64,000 bases of DNA from Saccharicrinis aurantiacus (GTDB lineage Bacteria; Bacteroidota; Bacteroidia; Bacteroidales; Marinilabiliaceae): NCBI RefSeq assembly GCF_001660705.2, contig NZ_LYBV02000046.1:1-64000 (forward strand), in the 5' to 3' direction. Below the pieces are notes generated by a model. It was not told the DNA's origin, did not search any database, and saw only the letters and a program-made list of their open reading frames with translations. This document shows positions 38,468 to 48,822 of the stretch, in pieces. Every line of letters starts with the position of its first letter. Positions within the stretch are counted from its first letter, which is position 1. The position numbers were made by a program, and so were the translations under genes.

Positions 38468-39487
38468 TTATAGACAAACCTCGCTTGTTTCTTTATAGTA
38501 ATTAACACTTTCTGTTATTGTCGTATTAAACGGAGTATAATTGAATTGTATATGCTCTTTGATTGCCTCCCCTGAATACTGCGTTCTTTTTAAAGAGGTA
38601 CGCGCTGATTCTTTGGTTATCATCGGCTCTGAGCCTGTTATTTTATTTTTTAATTTCTCAAAACGCCACCCTAAGTTAACCAATATCTTTTTGGCTCGTA
38701 TGGAAGGACGCTTAACACCCAATCCATCCGCAATGCGATTGAATAAATCTTGATAAGTTAAATTGGCACCATTTAAAATAAACCGCTCGTTTTGCACATC
38801 ACTCTTCACTAAAGTAACCATGGCTGTTACCACATCACGAACATCAACAAAACCGGTCCCTCCTGTGGTGTAGAATTTCATTCCTTTTGCAATAGTTTGA
38901 ATTGTACGAGGACTACCTTGACTCCAATCTCCAGGTCCTATTATAACCGATGGATTTACAATAACTGCATTTAATCCTTCTTTAGTAGCGCGCCATACCT
39001 CCATCTCCGATTTAAACTTACTCAAGCTATAAACCGAATGATCTTTACCTCCCTGCCAATATGAAAATTCATCAATTACTTCGCCGTTTTTAGAATTCCC
39101 TAAACTAGCGATTGAACTCACAAAACAGAATTTCTTAATTCCCATTTCCAATGACAAGTTTACCAAATTAGCAGTTCCTTCTTCATTAGTTCTCATCAGC
39201 TCATGGCGCATCTTTGGATTAAAAGACACCATGGCACCTGTATGATAAACTACCTCGATATTTTTTAATGACTCACGCAAAGAATCGTAATCAAGTAAAT
39301 CACCATCAACCCACTCTATCAAATCAAAGTAACTTAGGGCATCTGCACCATAAAATCCAAAAATGTGTTTTGTTTTATTCAAATTAGAACTAGGACGTTT
39401 CAGCACCCTCACCCTTTCTCCTGCTTTTAACAACTTATATAATAAATGTCCGCCAACTAATCCGGTACCCCCAGTTACTAATATCAT
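38468..39487 (-). CDS. NAD(P)-dependent epimerase/dehydratase family protein
   Basis: 339 aa extended short-chain dehydrogenase. GGTGLVGG (about 5-12), FVSSIASLG with the catalytic Ser, and YSLSK (Tyr-Lys pair, about 153-157), then NPSVIIGPGDW. Closest in pattern to dihydroflavonol-4-reductase-like and hopanoid-associated sugar epimerases. Substrate unknown. It follows the OsmC gene by 10 bp, probably in one transcript. Confidence 0.85.
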   Translation of the reverse strand: MILVTGGTGLVGGHLLYKLLKAGERVRVLKRPSSNLNKTKHIFGFYGADALSYFDLIEWVDGDLLDYDSLRESLKNIEVVYHTGAMVSFNPKMRHELMRTNEEGTANLVNLSLEMGIKKFCFVSSIASLGNSKNGEVIDEFSYWQGGKDHSVYSLSKFKSEMEVWRATKEGLNAVIVNPSVIIGPGDWSQGSPRTIQTIAKGMKFYTTGGTGFVDVRDVVTAMVTLVKSDVQNERFILNGANLTYQDLFNRIADGLGVKRPSIRAKKILVNLGWRFEKLKNKITGSEPMITKESARTSLKRTQYSGEAIKEHIQFNYTPFNTTITESVNYYKETSEVCL

Positions 39488-39497
39488 ATAGAATCTA

Positions 39498-39905
39498 TTA
39501 CCAATTAAAAATAAAGCTTTGTTTTACATCGGGATGCAAACTTAAGGCCACAGGACATGAACTTGCTACTCGCTCAATTAATAGTTTATCTTTATCGGCG
39601 TAAGCCTTTTTAGGGAAATTTACTTCAACAATTATCTCCTTAACTCGGCGCGGACTATCATTCATTATTTTTGTAATGTTTAACTCCGTACCCTTAATAT
39701 CAATATTGTTGTCCATCGCTTTTATGCCCATAATGGTCATTACACAATCACCAAGTGCAGTAGCTAATAAATCAGTTGGCGAAAAAGCCTCACCTTTGCC
39801 TCTATTATCAACGGGTGCATCCGTTATTATAACTTCTCCCGATTGCAAGTGCTGATTCTCGGTTCTTAGTTCTCCTAAATATTTGGTTTTAACCGTTACG
39901 CTCAT
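39498..39905 (-). CDS. OsmC family peroxiredoxin-like protein
   Basis: 135 aa. The two redox cysteines lie in LGDCVMTIMG (about 51-60) and SSCPVALSL (about 114-122), the OsmC/Ohr arrangement, with the catalytic Arg-containing early region being less clear. It should reduce organic hydroperoxides. Divergent from ribE. Confidence 0.9.
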   Translation of the reverse strand: MSVTVKTKYLGELRTENQHLQSGEVIITDAPVDNRGKGEAFSPTDLLATALGDCVMTIMGIKAMDNNIDIKGTELNITKIMNDSPRRVKEIIVEVNFPKKAYADKDKLLIERVASSCPVALSLHPDVKQSFIFNW

Positions 39906-39978
39906 ACTAATATTATCTCTATTGTTAATTGTTTATACATGTGATATAAACAGTTCAAAAATAGTCAAATCTTTTATG

Positions 39979-39986
39979 TAATTTTG
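39979..39986 (+). promoter_or_regulatory. -7 box of ribE
   Basis: TAATTTTG, full match to TAnnTTTG, 35 nt before the ATG. The -33 position has only TTCA. Confidence 0.5.
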
Positions 39987-40021
39987 CCACACTAAAAGTA
40001 AACAACTAAAAAAATTAAGAT

Positions 40022-40627
40022 ATGTTCTCAGGTATTGTAGAAGAAGCAGCTATAATAACCAATCTAAAAAAAGATGGTGGCAACCTTCATCTTACATTAG
40101 AATGCTCTTTTGTAGATGAATTAAAAATTGACCAAAGTATTGCTCACAATGGCGTTTGCTTAACTGTGGTTGAAAAAACTGAAAAAACATATACTGTTAC
40201 TGCTATTCAAGAAACTTTAGATAAATCGAACCTCGGACATTTAAACGTAGGTGATAAAGTAAATTTAGAGCGCAGTATGATTATGAATGGCCGATTAGAT
40301 GGACATATTGTTCAGGGCCATGTTGATCAAACAGCTAAATGTATCGAAATTAAAGAAGCTGATGGCAGTTGGTACTTTACTTTCCAATATGACATTAACA
40401 AAGAAAAGGCCGCTGAAGGTTATATGACTGTTGAAAAAGGATCAGTTACTGTTAATGGTTGTAGCTTAACGGTTGTAAACTCAAAAGACGATCGTTTTTC
40501 TGTTGCTATTATCCCATACACATATGAGTTCACAAACTTCCACCAATTTAAAGTTGGAAGCGTAATCAACCTTGAGTTTGATATACTAGGAAAATACATT
40601 TCTCGTATAATGGGATTGAGATCATAA
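40022..40627 (+). CDS. ribE: Riboflavin synthase, alpha chain
   Basis: 201 aa, two tandem lumazine-binding repeats: MFSGIVEE at the start, then SIAHNGVCLTVVE and GHIVQGHVDQTA, repeated as GSVTVNGCSLTVV and NLEFDILGKYI. It dismutates 6,7-dimethyl-8-ribityllumazine to riboflavin. No FMN riboswitch precedes it, and other rib genes are not in the window. Followed by tyrS after 37 bp. Confidence 0.95.
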   Translation: MFSGIVEEAAIITNLKKDGGNLHLTLECSFVDELKIDQSIAHNGVCLTVVEKTEKTYTVTAIQETLDKSNLGHLNVGDKVNLERSMIMNGRLDGHIVQGHVDQTAKCIEIKEADGSWYFTFQYDINKEKAAEGYMTVEKGSVTVNGCSLTVVNSKDDRFSVAIIPYTYEFTNFHQFKVGSVINLEFDILGKYISRIMGLRS

Positions 40628-40664
40628 TTAAGAAACAACGTAAATAACAAAACAAACATATCAT

Positions 40665-41969
40665 ATGAATTTTGTTGAAGAATTAAAATGGCGTGGCATG
40701 GTTCACGACATGATGCCAGGAACCGAAGAACTATTGCAAAAGGAAATGACGAGTGCTTATGTAGGTATTGACCCTACGGCCGACTCATTACACATTGGCC
40801 ACTTGGTTTCTGTAATGATGCTGAAGCACCTTCAGGTGTGTGGGCACAGACCAATAGTTTTAGTAGGTGGTGCTACTGGTATGATTGGTGATCCATCAGG
40901 GAAATCTGATGAGCGTAACCTTTTGGATGAAGAAACACTTCAGAAAAACCAAGATGGACTTAAAGCACAATTAAGTCGCTTTTTAGATTTTGAGGGAGAT
41001 GCTGAAAATAAAGCATTAATGGTTAACAATTACGATTGGATGAAGGAATTCTCATTCCTTGGTTTTATCCGTGATATTGGTAAGCATATTACTGTTAACT
41101 ATATGATGGCTAAAGATTCAGTAAAGAAACGTATTACAGGAGAAGCCAACTCAGGATTATCGTTTACAGAGTTTACTTACCAGCTAGTGCAAGGAACCGA
41201 TTTTTACCACTTATACAATACTTACAATTGTAAGTTACAGATGGGTGGTTCTGATCAGTGGGGAAATATTACTACAGGTACTGAGTTAATCCGCCGCATG
41301 GCTAAAGAAGGCGAAGATGCTAAAGCCTACGCTTTAACTTGTCCGCTAATTACCAAAGCCGATGGTGGTAAATTTGGTAAAACAGAGTCAGGTAACATTT
41401 GGTTAGATCCTGCTCGTACGAGTCCTTATAAATTCTACCAATTCTGGTTAAACACAAGTGATGCTGATGCTGAAAAATACATCAAAATTTTTACTTTATT
41501 AAGCCAAGAAGAGGTAAGCAACTTAGCTAAAGAACATGCCGAGGCACCTCACGCACGTGCTTTGCAAAAAAGGTTAGCCGAAGAAATTACTGTAATGGTT
41601 CATGGCCGCGAAGCCTATGACGCCTCGGTTGAAGCCAGCCAAATTTTATTTGGTAAAGCAACTACTGATGCACTTAAAAAAATAGATGAAGATACTTTCT
41701 TAGCCGTTTTTGAAGGTGTACCAACGCATACTGTAGCTAAAGCTGATATTGAAGCAGGCTTAAACATTGTTGAGTTGTTAGCAACTAACACCAATATATT
41801 TCCATCAAAAGGCGAAGCGCGCAAAACCATTAAAGGTGGTGGTGTAAGCTTAAATAAAGAAAAAGTAGCTAACGCTGATGTTGTTGTGAATACCGATGCT
41901 TTATTAAATAACAAATATTTATTGGCTCAAAAAGGAAAGAAAAATTACTTTGTGATTATTGCAGAATAA
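40665..41969 (+). CDS. tyrS: Tyrosyl-tRNA synthetase
   Basis: 434 aa. [18 protein letters not shown] (HIGH motif, about 31-48), [25 protein letters not shown] (about 194-204), KFGKTESG as the KMSKS-like loop (about 237-244), and a C-terminal S4-type RNA-binding domain ([21 protein letters not shown]). Own terminator downstream. Confidence 0.97.
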   Translation: MNFVEELKWRGMVHDMMPGTEELLQKEMTSAYVGIDPTADSLHIGHLVSVMMLKHLQVCGHRPIVLVGGATGMIGDPSGKSDERNLLDEETLQKNQDGLKAQLSRFLDFEGDAENKALMVNNYDWMKEFSFLGFIRDIGKHITVNYMMAKDSVKKRITGEANSGLSFTEFTYQLVQGTDFYHLYNTYNCKLQMGGSDQWGNITTGTELIRRMAKEGEDAKAYALTCPLITKADGGKFGKTESGNIWLDPARTSPYKFYQFWLNTSDADAEKYIKIFTLLSQEEVSNLAKEHAEAPHARALQKRLAEEITVMVHGREAYDASVEASQILFGKATTDALKKIDEDTFLAVFEGVPTHTVAKADIEAGLNIVELLATNTNIFPSKGEARKTIKGGGVSLNKEKVANADVVVNTDALLNNKYLLAQKGKKNYFVIIAE

Positions 41970-41993
41970 TAGATAAAGTACATATTTTATATT

Positions 41994-42021
41994 AAGGCCG
42001 GACATAGTTCCGGCTTTTTTT
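41994..42021 (+). terminator. Intrinsic terminator of tyrS
   Basis: GCCGGA, loop of 6 nt, TCCGGC, then seven T. Confidence 0.92.
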
Positions 42022-42093
42022 ATGCTTAAGAGTATCTCAATTAAATAATCCTTAGTAATTTTAGGCCTCATCATTATTACTTGAAACCTTCGT

Positions 42094-42603
42094 ATGAAGA
42101 AAGCACTTTTATTACTCATCTGCATAATTGGAATATCAATTAACGTTAAAGCACAAAAAGAGATGCTTGTGTTTTATAATGATAGTGCCAGGCAAGCCAT
42201 TGGGGTTAAAAAATATGGCACGGTAATGCTTGAGTACAAAGGCTATTTAAACCAAACAGAGTTAAAAACAAATACTATTATAGAAATATCAGACAGTACC
42301 GTTGTTCTTGCGAAACCTCGCATTTTTAATGGACCTACACAACACCATAGCATCATGCTCAATGATATTACTGGTTTTAGAAAAGTGAGCACAGGTAGTC
42401 AACTCTTAAAAACAGCTATCATATTGGGAGTAACGGTAGGTTCATACTTTGCCATTAGTAATAACGACAATTTTAGCAACACCGAGCAAGTGGTGTATGC
42501 CACAGCAATAGGACTAGGCACTACCTACGGACTCAAGCTAATTTTCCCGATGAACAGACCTAAATATTTCTTTAAAGATGGCTGGAAAGTAAGAAGTAGG
42601 TAA
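42094..42603 (+). CDS. Exported protein of unknown function
   Basis: 169 aa with signal peptide (1-21, ending VKAQ). Residues about 30-100 are beta-rich; two glycine-rich hydrophobic segments follow (about 107-122 and 133-150), and the tail is basic. Not recognised. The next 256 bp (42604-42859) hold no gene. Confidence 0.7.
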   Translation: MKKALLLLICIIGISINVKAQKEMLVFYNDSARQAIGVKKYGTVMLEYKGYLNQTELKTNTIIEISDSTVVLAKPRIFNGPTQHHSIMLNDITGFRKVSTGSQLLKTAIILGVTVGSYFAISNNDNFSNTEQVVYATAIGLGTTYGLKLIFPMNRPKYFFKDGWKVRSR

Positions 42604-42859
42604 TTCAACTGTATATAGAAGACTCGTTTATTTTTCATTGCCAAAACAATGTTTGCATCAACAAACACTCCAACATTGCCGCACATTCTACATTTCATAT
42701 TCATTAGCAATCCAATGCTACTTAAGAGTAATACAATCGTCATTATTTAAATGTTTTCGAACACATTAGCATAATAATTAATTGCAAATGATTAATTTAA
42801 TAGTATTATTTAATCTGTGAGTAAATACTTTAACTCACTTAACCCTAATACTAATTCTA

Positions 42860-43573
42860 ATGGAAAAAGTAATTGGCCACAGCCGAACCACAGAAGTTGG
42901 TTCTTTATTGACTTTAATAATCAATTCCTACAAATCATCACAAATTACTAATTCATTTCTCGATTCACTATTTGTGCACCTAGGCGAAAGAAACATGCAA
43001 TTACTAACAGCAGTTAGCCGCTCCAAAATAACCAATATGTTGGATGATAAAGATGAGATGCGTGATGAAAAAATTCGATCGCTTTATTATGTGCTTCTTG
43101 GAGCATCACATCACCCTGATACTGCAATTGCTAATGCAGGTTTAACTTTATTAGCTATTTTTGATAAGTATGGCTTGGCTATGTTGCGCCAGAGTTATGC
43201 CAACGAGTCTACCTTACTAAATTCACTAATTCAGGATTTTGAAGATCCGCTTTTAGCTTCAGATATAGCGCTGGTAGCTGGTTGTTCAATTTTAATTGGA
43301 GACCTAAAAACTATGCAAAGCGACTACGAACTAGTTCATATTCAATTTGAAGAGGATAAGGCCCTACAAGGTCATCTATTATCAGCAACTGAACTTAAAA
43401 AGGAACTGATATACAATATAAACACTAAACTAGTAGTTTATCTTGAGGCAATGATTTTGGCAGAGCCAAAGTCATTCGGAAACTTAACACGTTCTATTGC
43501 ACAAATTATTGCCGATAATAATGCCGCTGTAAAAAAAAGAAGAAAAATTCATGTTGAAGAATTAACAGTATAA
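42860..43573 (+). CDS. Unknown helical protein, DUF6261-like
   Basis: 237 aa, no signal peptide, all-helical in appearance. The RDEKIRSLYYVLLGASHHPD and LAIFDKYGLAMLRQSYANESTLLNSLIQDF segments remind me of the Bacteroidota DUF6261 family; this is from memory and uncertain. It borders the origin-like region and is closed by a terminator. Confidence 0.65.
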   Translation: MEKVIGHSRTTEVGSLLTLIINSYKSSQITNSFLDSLFVHLGERNMQLLTAVSRSKITNMLDDKDEMRDEKIRSLYYVLLGASHHPDTAIANAGLTLLAIFDKYGLAMLRQSYANESTLLNSLIQDFEDPLLASDIALVAGCSILIGDLKTMQSDYELVHIQFEEDKALQGHLLSATELKKELIYNINTKLVVYLEAMILAEPKSFGNLTRSIAQIIADNNAAVKKRRKIHVEELTV

Positions 43574-43651
43574 TGAAACTCAGGTTTATTTTTATCAGAA
43601 GAGCGCTAATTAAGGCACGCTTCTAGTTGATTTAGGTTTATTAATTAAATT

Positions 43652-43684
43652 AAAAGTTGGAAAGCTCTGTTTTCCAACTTTTTT
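43652..43684 (+). terminator. Intrinsic terminator before the origin-like region
   Basis: AAAAGTTGGAAA, 6-nt loop, TTTTCCAACTTTT and more T. Confidence 0.85.
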
Positions 43685-43685
43685 C

Positions 43686-44241
43686 TCTCAAACCCTAGTT
43701 ACCAACAGCTATTCACATACTTTTAAACAAGCAACACACATTTTATCAACAGACAAGTTACTTTGTTAAAAAAACATGAAACCCTACCAACAGTGAACCA
43801 ACAGCTATTCAATAGATATTCACACAGAAATAAACACGCGCAGTTTATAAACCCCCTCTTTTTGTTAATAACCCATATTAAGCTGAAAATAGTCCGCTTT
43901 AACCTATAAAAATAGCTTTGTTAATAAGTTTATGATTTTATCCAACATCCTATTTAGTAAATTATTGAGGTTTTTTACCCTTAGCTCAAAAGGTAATTAA
44001 CAAATCCCCATATCTTTTAAACCGCTTATTAAAGGTTTATGAACAGAAATTGTGGAAAAACTGGTGCCACGTTCATACATTTACCAACAGTATATAAACG
44101 GATATAAACACTTATCACAAGCTATTCACAAAATAACCAACAGATCACGTTTATAAACCCCTATTTTTTGTTGATAACTCAAGATTTCAACAAAAAGAGG
44201 GCTTTAATCGCCGAACTTGAGCTATGTTAATAAGTTAAGAG
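43686..44241. other. oriC: Candidate replication origin (DnaA-box-rich, gene-free)
   Basis: Over 550 bp without a gene. DnaA-box-like 9-mers: TTATCAACA at 43743 and, inverted, 44169; TTTTCCACA inverted at 44051; CTATTCACA at 43709 and 44122; ATATTCACA at 43816; TTATTAACA inverted at 43863, 43919 and 44225; TTATCCAACA at 43938. ACCAACAG occurs five times (43701, 43786, 43797, 44083, 44136). Two modules, about 43815-43931 and 44121-44237, carry TATTCACA, GTTTATAAACCCC, TGTTRATAA, GCTTTAA and TGTTAATAAGTT in the same order and with an exact 306-bp offset. Noncoding C excess to the left and G excess to the right agree with an origin. Against it: neighbouring genes converge on it, and the ribosomal operon points toward it. 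dnaA is not adjacent. Confidence 0.6.
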
Positions 44242-44256
44242 GTGAATCAATAACAC

Positions 44257-44928
44257 TTATACAAACCAGTTTTCAAGTTGCAGACCCTTGTTTGATGTGT
44301 TTAGTTCAGGCACCTCACCCCATAAAGCATCGGGATAATAACACAAAAGGTGCTGCTTAATAATTTTAGCCGAATCTTTAGTAATTAAGGGATCGCTAAC
44401 GGGATAGTGGTTGTAGATAATTCCGTATAGCGGGATGCCTTTACTTTTTAGAACTTCGAGTGATAGTAAGGTATGGTTTATGGAACCTAATCTGCCTGAG
44501 GTAACTAAAATAACCGGAGCATTAAGCTCTTTTATAAAATCGACCAATAAAGTTCTGGGGTTTAGAGGCACCATTAATCCACCAACACCTTCTAATAGAA
44601 CATTAGAATATTGCTTTTGTAATGTTTGATAGGCTGTTTTAATTTTAGCAGGGTTTATTTCAGTGTCAACCATTTGGGCCGATAAATGTGGCGATGCAGG
44701 AAATGGAAATAAATAAGGACAGCTTGTTCCATCCTCATCTAGATCTTGCCAAGGCATATCCATTATTTTACGATGCATTTCTATATCATCTGATCGCTCA
44801 ACACAACCTGTTTGTGCCATTTTCATGGAGATAACATCATCACCCTTATCGAGCATGTACTTTGCCAATAACCCGGTAACAATAGTTTTTCCGGCGTCAG
44901 TATCGATGGCTGTGACTATATAATTCAT
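44257..44928 (-). CDS. bioD: Dethiobiotin synthetase
   Basis: 223 aa. The P-loop near the start reads AIDTDAGKT (canonical GTDTxVGKT), with the family's YLFPFPASPHLSAQ and LEGVGGLMVPL further on. It closes the ureido ring of dethiobiotin from diaminopelargonate, CO2 and ATP. Last gene of the biotin operon, 6 bp after bioC. Confidence 0.93.
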   Translation of the reverse strand: MNYIVTAIDTDAGKTIVTGLLAKYMLDKGDDVISMKMAQTGCVERSDDIEMHRKIMDMPWQDLDEDGTSCPYLFPFPASPHLSAQMVDTEINPAKIKTAYQTLQKQYSNVLLEGVGGLMVPLNPRTLLVDFIKELNAPVILVTSGRLGSINHTLLSLEVLKSKGIPLYGIIYNHYPVSDPLITKDSAKIIKQHLLCYYPDALWGEVPELNTSNKGLQLENWFV

Positions 44929-44934
44929 ATTATA

Positions 44935-45693
44935 TCATTTTCGTTTCAACACTAATAAATAGGGGTGGTAAGTTAAAGGGTAACCAGCATTGTGTTTGTA
45001 ATTTTCGTATTTATCAACAAAGTTCTGAAAATGCCTTTTGGTCCATTTACAATTCGCGGTTCCGTTTACACCCGTATAACGCATGTGCTTTAACACATCA
45101 TAAGCACTTTTAAAATACAATTGCTGATGCCACTCTTTTTGATCCACAACTTCAAAATAATCAGAAGCCAATTGCATCACCTCAAACACATCAGGATAGG
45201 CTATTCCATGAGTAGTAATCTCTTTAATCTCGGTATAATTATCAGGACCAAACGACGATAAAATAAGATAACCGTTCTCCTCCAGGCAATCATGCATCTT
45301 GCTAAAAAAGAGACTCAAATTTTTTATCCATTGAATTGTCGCTCCTGAGCAAATAAGGTACTGCCGTTTAGGAAAATCAACAGCTTCGATATCGCCAGCA
45401 ATAAACTGAAAAGTAGCACAAGAATTGGCTTCAACAATCTCCTGAATAACAGAATTAGTACACGGCACTAAATCATTTGCAGCATAATGTTTGGGAGAAA
45501 AATAATTGAGCACTGCCTTTGTTAACAAACCAGTACCACTGCCCAATTCAAGAATATTGTCCACTTGGCTCCCATCAATATAGCCCTTTGCCAGATCTAC
45601 TAAATCAACAGCCATTTTTGCCTGTACTGCGGCATGCTCAATGTAGGTTTCTTTAGCACTACAGAAACGTTGCTTTAATAATTGTTTATTCAT
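44935..45693 (-). CDS. bioC: Malonyl-ACP O-methyltransferase
   Basis: 252 aa from ATG 45693. SAM-binding motif ILELGSGTGLLTKA (about 48-61) and ICSGATIQWI further on fit BioC, which masks malonyl-ACP by methylation so that fatty-acid enzymes can build the pimeloyl chain. The frame is open up to an ATG at 45726, which would overlap bioG by 22 bp; ATG 45693 (N-terminus MNKQLLKQRF) is the more family-like start and leaves an 11-bp gap. Confidence 0.92.
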   Translation of the reverse strand: MNKQLLKQRFCSAKETYIEHAAVQAKMAVDLVDLAKGYIDGSQVDNILELGSGTGLLTKAVLNYFSPKHYAANDLVPCTNSVIQEIVEANSCATFQFIAGDIEAVDFPKRQYLICSGATIQWIKNLSLFFSKMHDCLEENGYLILSSFGPDNYTEIKEITTHGIAYPDVFEVMQLASDYFEVVDQKEWHQQLYFKSAYDVLKHMRYTGVNGTANCKWTKRHFQNFVDKYENYKHNAGYPLTYHPYLLVLKRK

Positions 45694-45704
45694 CACATGT
45701 GATT

Positions 45705-46367
45705 TTATTGGCAGAGCTGTATCCACTGCGTATAATTATAAAAACAAAAGTGGGGAGCTTCAATGGTCTGAATTTCTGATTTTCCCTCCCAAAAGGTCTG
45801 CTGATTTTTTGCCGTAAATATCATATCATCATGCCCAATGATAGCTTTAGTAAAAGAGTTAGTCGATAATTGATGTGATTGAAAGTGACGATATAAACAA
45901 GCCAATTCTGCTTTCTGATTCTCAAAGCTTCGCTTAGGCGGATGAGACTGAAACTGCAGCCAAGCATCTCCTCCTCCGCACATGCGCCGCTGAAACTTGC
46001 CAAAAGTTCTATCATTTAACCCTTGTAAAGTGCCCTCTGCAATTGCTTTGGGTATACCTGCACTTTCATTAATTGGCGCTAGTGTACCATTAAAGGCTGT
46101 GGCGCTCGTAGCATTAACCTGAGCTATTTCCATAATATATTGTGCTACCCAAACCCCAAAGCTCCAAGCAGCAACATGCACTTGCTGATAAGATTTAATG
46201 GCATCTATAATGGCATCTTCAATTAATAGTGATGAATAATCGTAGAATATCAACACATCGGTACCACCGCATTTTAAAAACTGAAAACCTTCACTGTCGC
46301 AAGCCCATCCATTAAAAAATACAATCAGCTTGTCATTCTGGCAATTATTAACCCACGTATGTTTCAT
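45705..46367 (-). CDS. bioG: Pimeloyl-ACP methyl ester esterase BioG
   Basis: 220 aa (DUF452 family). FFNGWACDSEGFQFL near the start and the nucleophile in AAWSFGVWVAQ (about 74-84), with FNGTLAPIN after it, match BioG, the esterase that replaces BioH in many bacteria. It frees pimeloyl-ACP methyl ester at the end of the BioC route. Its ATG overlaps the bioF stop (4 bp). Confidence 0.92.
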   Translation of the reverse strand: MKHTWVNNCQNDKLIVFFNGWACDSEGFQFLKCGGTDVLIFYDYSSLLIEDAIIDAIKSYQQVHVAAWSFGVWVAQYIMEIAQVNATSATAFNGTLAPINESAGIPKAIAEGTLQGLNDRTFGKFQRRMCGGGDAWLQFQSHPPKRSFENQKAELACLYRHFQSHQLSTNSFTKAIIGHDDMIFTAKNQQTFWEGKSEIQTIEAPHFCFYNYTQWIQLCQ

Positions 46368-47530
46368 TGTCTCAATCTTTGTTTTTCAGTATTGATGATA
46401 TCTATGGCTTTTAATAGTTCTGCCTCCTTAATATTTGCTGTGAGCGATAAGCGTAAACGCGCAGTGCCGGCGGGTACTGTTGGTGGACGAATAGGAAATA
46501 CCAAATATCCTTTCTTCTGCAAGTAAAGCGATAACTGAACGGCAGCACTGTTCTCACCAACTATAAAAGGCACAATAAATCCCTGATGCAAACCCGAATT
46601 ATACAGTACTTCTTTTGTTTTAATGCAGAGATCAAGCAACTGCTTTCTCTGTATCTTAAAGCTTGGCATGCGCCGAATAATAAACATTGACCACGCCATA
46701 TTTACAGCCGGAAGTGCTGTTGTAAACAGTAAGGTGCGGGCCTTATTAATCAACATTTGCTGTAAGTCTTTTGAAAAAACGGCGTAGGCTCCAACCGAAG
46801 CCAAAGCTTTTCCCATGGTTCCCACCAAAATATCAATATCAGATACCACTCCCTGAAGTTCACACAGTCCCAGTCCATTTTCGCCAACGGCACCCACGGC
46901 ATGTGCTTCATCCACATACAAAATAGCATCGTATTTTTGCTTCAGCTGAACCAAGATGCCTAGGTCGGCTTCATCTCCATCCATACTAAAGATAGATTCG
47001 CTTACAATAAATACATTGTTGTAGGAGCTTCGCTTTTTTTGCAAGATAGATTCCAAGTGTTCATAATCGAGATGGCGGTAACGAATTTGCTCTGCATTAG
47101 ACAACCGTATGCCATCAATTATACTAGCATGACATAATTTATCGCTTAATATCAAATCCTCTTTTCCGCTAATAGCGGGAAGAATACCTGCATTAGCATG
47201 ATAACCACTATTGAAAAACAAGGCTGCTTCTGCTCCATATAAATGCTTTAACAGCCCCTCGGTTTCATCATATAAATTGGAATTTCCAGTCAATAATCGC
47301 GAAGAAGAACTTCCGAACTGAAGCCACTCAGGGTTCTCTAAAAGCTGCTTGGTAAACTCCAACTTTAAGGGTTCGTAGGTAGCCAGTCCCAGATAATCAT
47401 TACTCGATAAATTGAGCATCTTCTGTCCTTCGAAACTACAATACCCATCCTTTAAGTGCGCTACAGAACGAAGATTACGCTGCAAGCCTTCTTCAGATAT
47501 TTGAGCCAATTGCTTTTTAAAATCTAACAT
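46364..47530 (-). CDS. bioF: 8-amino-7-oxononanoate synthase
   Basis: 388 aa, fold type I PLP enzyme. [12 protein letters not shown] near the start, [16 protein letters not shown] in the middle and the PLP lysine in [13 protein letters not shown]. It condenses pimeloyl-ACP with alanine. Overlaps bioA by 7 bp and bioG by 4 bp, so translation is coupled. Close relatives (2-amino-3-ketobutyrate ligase, serine palmitoyltransferase) are excluded by context. Confidence 0.95.
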   Translation of the reverse strand: MLDFKKQLAQISEEGLQRNLRSVAHLKDGYCSFEGQKMLNLSSNDYLGLATYEPLKLEFTKQLLENPEWLQFGSSSSRLLTGNSNLYDETEGLLKHLYGAEAALFFNSGYHANAGILPAISGKEDLILSDKLCHASIIDGIRLSNAEQIRYRHLDYEHLESILQKKRSSYNNVFIVSESIFSMDGDEADLGILVQLKQKYDAILYVDEAHAVGAVGENGLGLCELQGVVSDIDILVGTMGKALASVGAYAVFSKDLQQMLINKARTLLFTTALPAVNMAWSMFIIRRMPSFKIQRKQLLDLCIKTKEVLYNSGLHQGFIVPFIVGENSAAVQLSLYLQKKGYLVFPIRPPTVPAGTARLRLSLTANIKEAELLKAIDIINTEKQRLRQ

Positions 47531-48822
47531 ACAAGTGCTTTGGTACTTTCAACAACAACCTTACACACAGCATCGCATAGCTTCTGTAGTTCAGCATCGG
47601 TAATAATAAAAGGAGGCATTAGATAAACCAACTTCCCGAAGGGGCGCACCCAAACACCAGCCTCAACAAACATGGCTTGTATACTTGCCATATCAACCGC
47701 TTCGTTCAACTCCACAACCCCTATAGCCCCCAATACACGAACATCCGCAACAGCGGTATTTTCTTTTAAGGATGATAAGCCATTGCGCAAGGTATTTTCG
47801 ATGTGTTGTACTTTGTTTTGCCAATTACTTTGAAGCAATAACTCTATACTTGCATTGGCCACTGCACAGGCCAAAGGATTTCCCATAAAAGTAGGGCCGT
47901 GCATAAAAACACCTGGCTCGCCATTACTAATAGTATCCGCTACATTTGCAGTGGCTATGGTGGCAGCAAAGCTCATGTATCCGCCCGTAATGGCTTTTCC
48001 TAGGCACATTATATCAGGCCTTACACTAGCAAAATTACAGGCGAACAGCTGACCTGTTCTACCAAAGCCTGTGGCTATTTCATCTGCAATTAAGAGTACA
48101 TTGTAATCTTCACATAAAGTTTTTAGTCCTGCCAGATATTGAGGATGATAAAAGCGCATACCACCGGCTCCTTGCACTATGGGTTCAATAATAATCGCCG
48201 CTATTTCATCGCTATTTTCACTTAATATCTTTTCCATCGGAACTAGCGACTCTGGCTTCCACTCTGTATCAAAAGCAATGCTTGGTTGTTCTGCAAAATA
48301 ATGAATGGGCAGTTTGCCATTAAAAATATGATGCATACCTGTACCAGGATCACATACCGACATGGCATTCCACGTATCGCCATGATATCCATTGCGCACC
48401 GTAGCAAACTTAGTTTTAGTTTTACTACCCTTGGCATACCAATATTGTAGTGCCATTTTCATGGATACTTCTACCGCAACGGAACCCGAATCGCAGTAGA
48501 AAACTTTTTCTAAACCATCGGGTGTAATGTTAATTAACTGCTCGGCTAACTCAACAGCCGGTTCGTGTGTTAATCCGCCAAACATTACGTGCGACATATT
48601 TTTAAGCTGCTTTTCTATGGCGGCATTTAAAACAGGGTGATTGTAGCCATGCACGGCAGCCCACCACGATGACATGCCGTCAGTTAGCTGCCTGCCATCC
48701 TTTAGATGAATGGTGCAGCCCTCGGCCTTACTTACCGGATACACGGGTAAGGGATTTGTAGTAGATGTGTAGGGGTGCCAGATATGTTCTTTGTCGTATT
48801 CTAATAACTTATTTGTCTGCAT
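47524..48822 (-). CDS. bioA: Adenosylmethionine-8-amino-7-oxononanoate aminotransferase
   Basis: 432 aa, class III aminotransferase. [12 protein letters not shown] near the start and [16 protein letters not shown] are BioA signatures; the PLP lysine is in [16 protein letters not shown]. It makes 7,8-diaminopelargonate with SAM as amino donor. A 287-bp spacer separates it from bioB upstream. Confidence 0.96.
   Translation of the reverse strand: MQTNKLLEYDKEHIWHPYTSTTNPLPVYPVSKAEGCTIHLKDGRQLTDGMSSWWAAVHGYNHPVLNAAIEKQLKNMSHVMFGGLTHEPAVELAEQLINITPDGLEKVFYCDSGSVAVEVSMKMALQYWYAKGSKTKTKFATVRNGYHGDTWNAMSVCDPGTGMHHIFNGKLPIHYFAEQPSIAFDTEWKPESLVPMEKILSENSDEIAAIIIEPIVQGAGGMRFYHPQYLAGLKTLCEDYNVLLIADEIATGFGRTGQLFACNFASVRPDIMCLGKAITGGYMSFAATIATANVADTISNGEPGVFMHGPTFMGNPLACAVANASIELLLQSNWQNKVQHIENTLRNGLSSLKENTAVADVRVLGAIGVVELNEAVDMASIQAMFVEAGVWVRPFGKLVYLMPPFIITDAELQKLCDAVCKVVVESTKALVC

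Noticed and set aside
43686-44241. Repeats read as a CRISPR array or plasmid iterons
   Set aside because: Elements are short, of several kinds, unevenly spaced within a module and present on both strands; no cas, rep or mobility gene is nearby.
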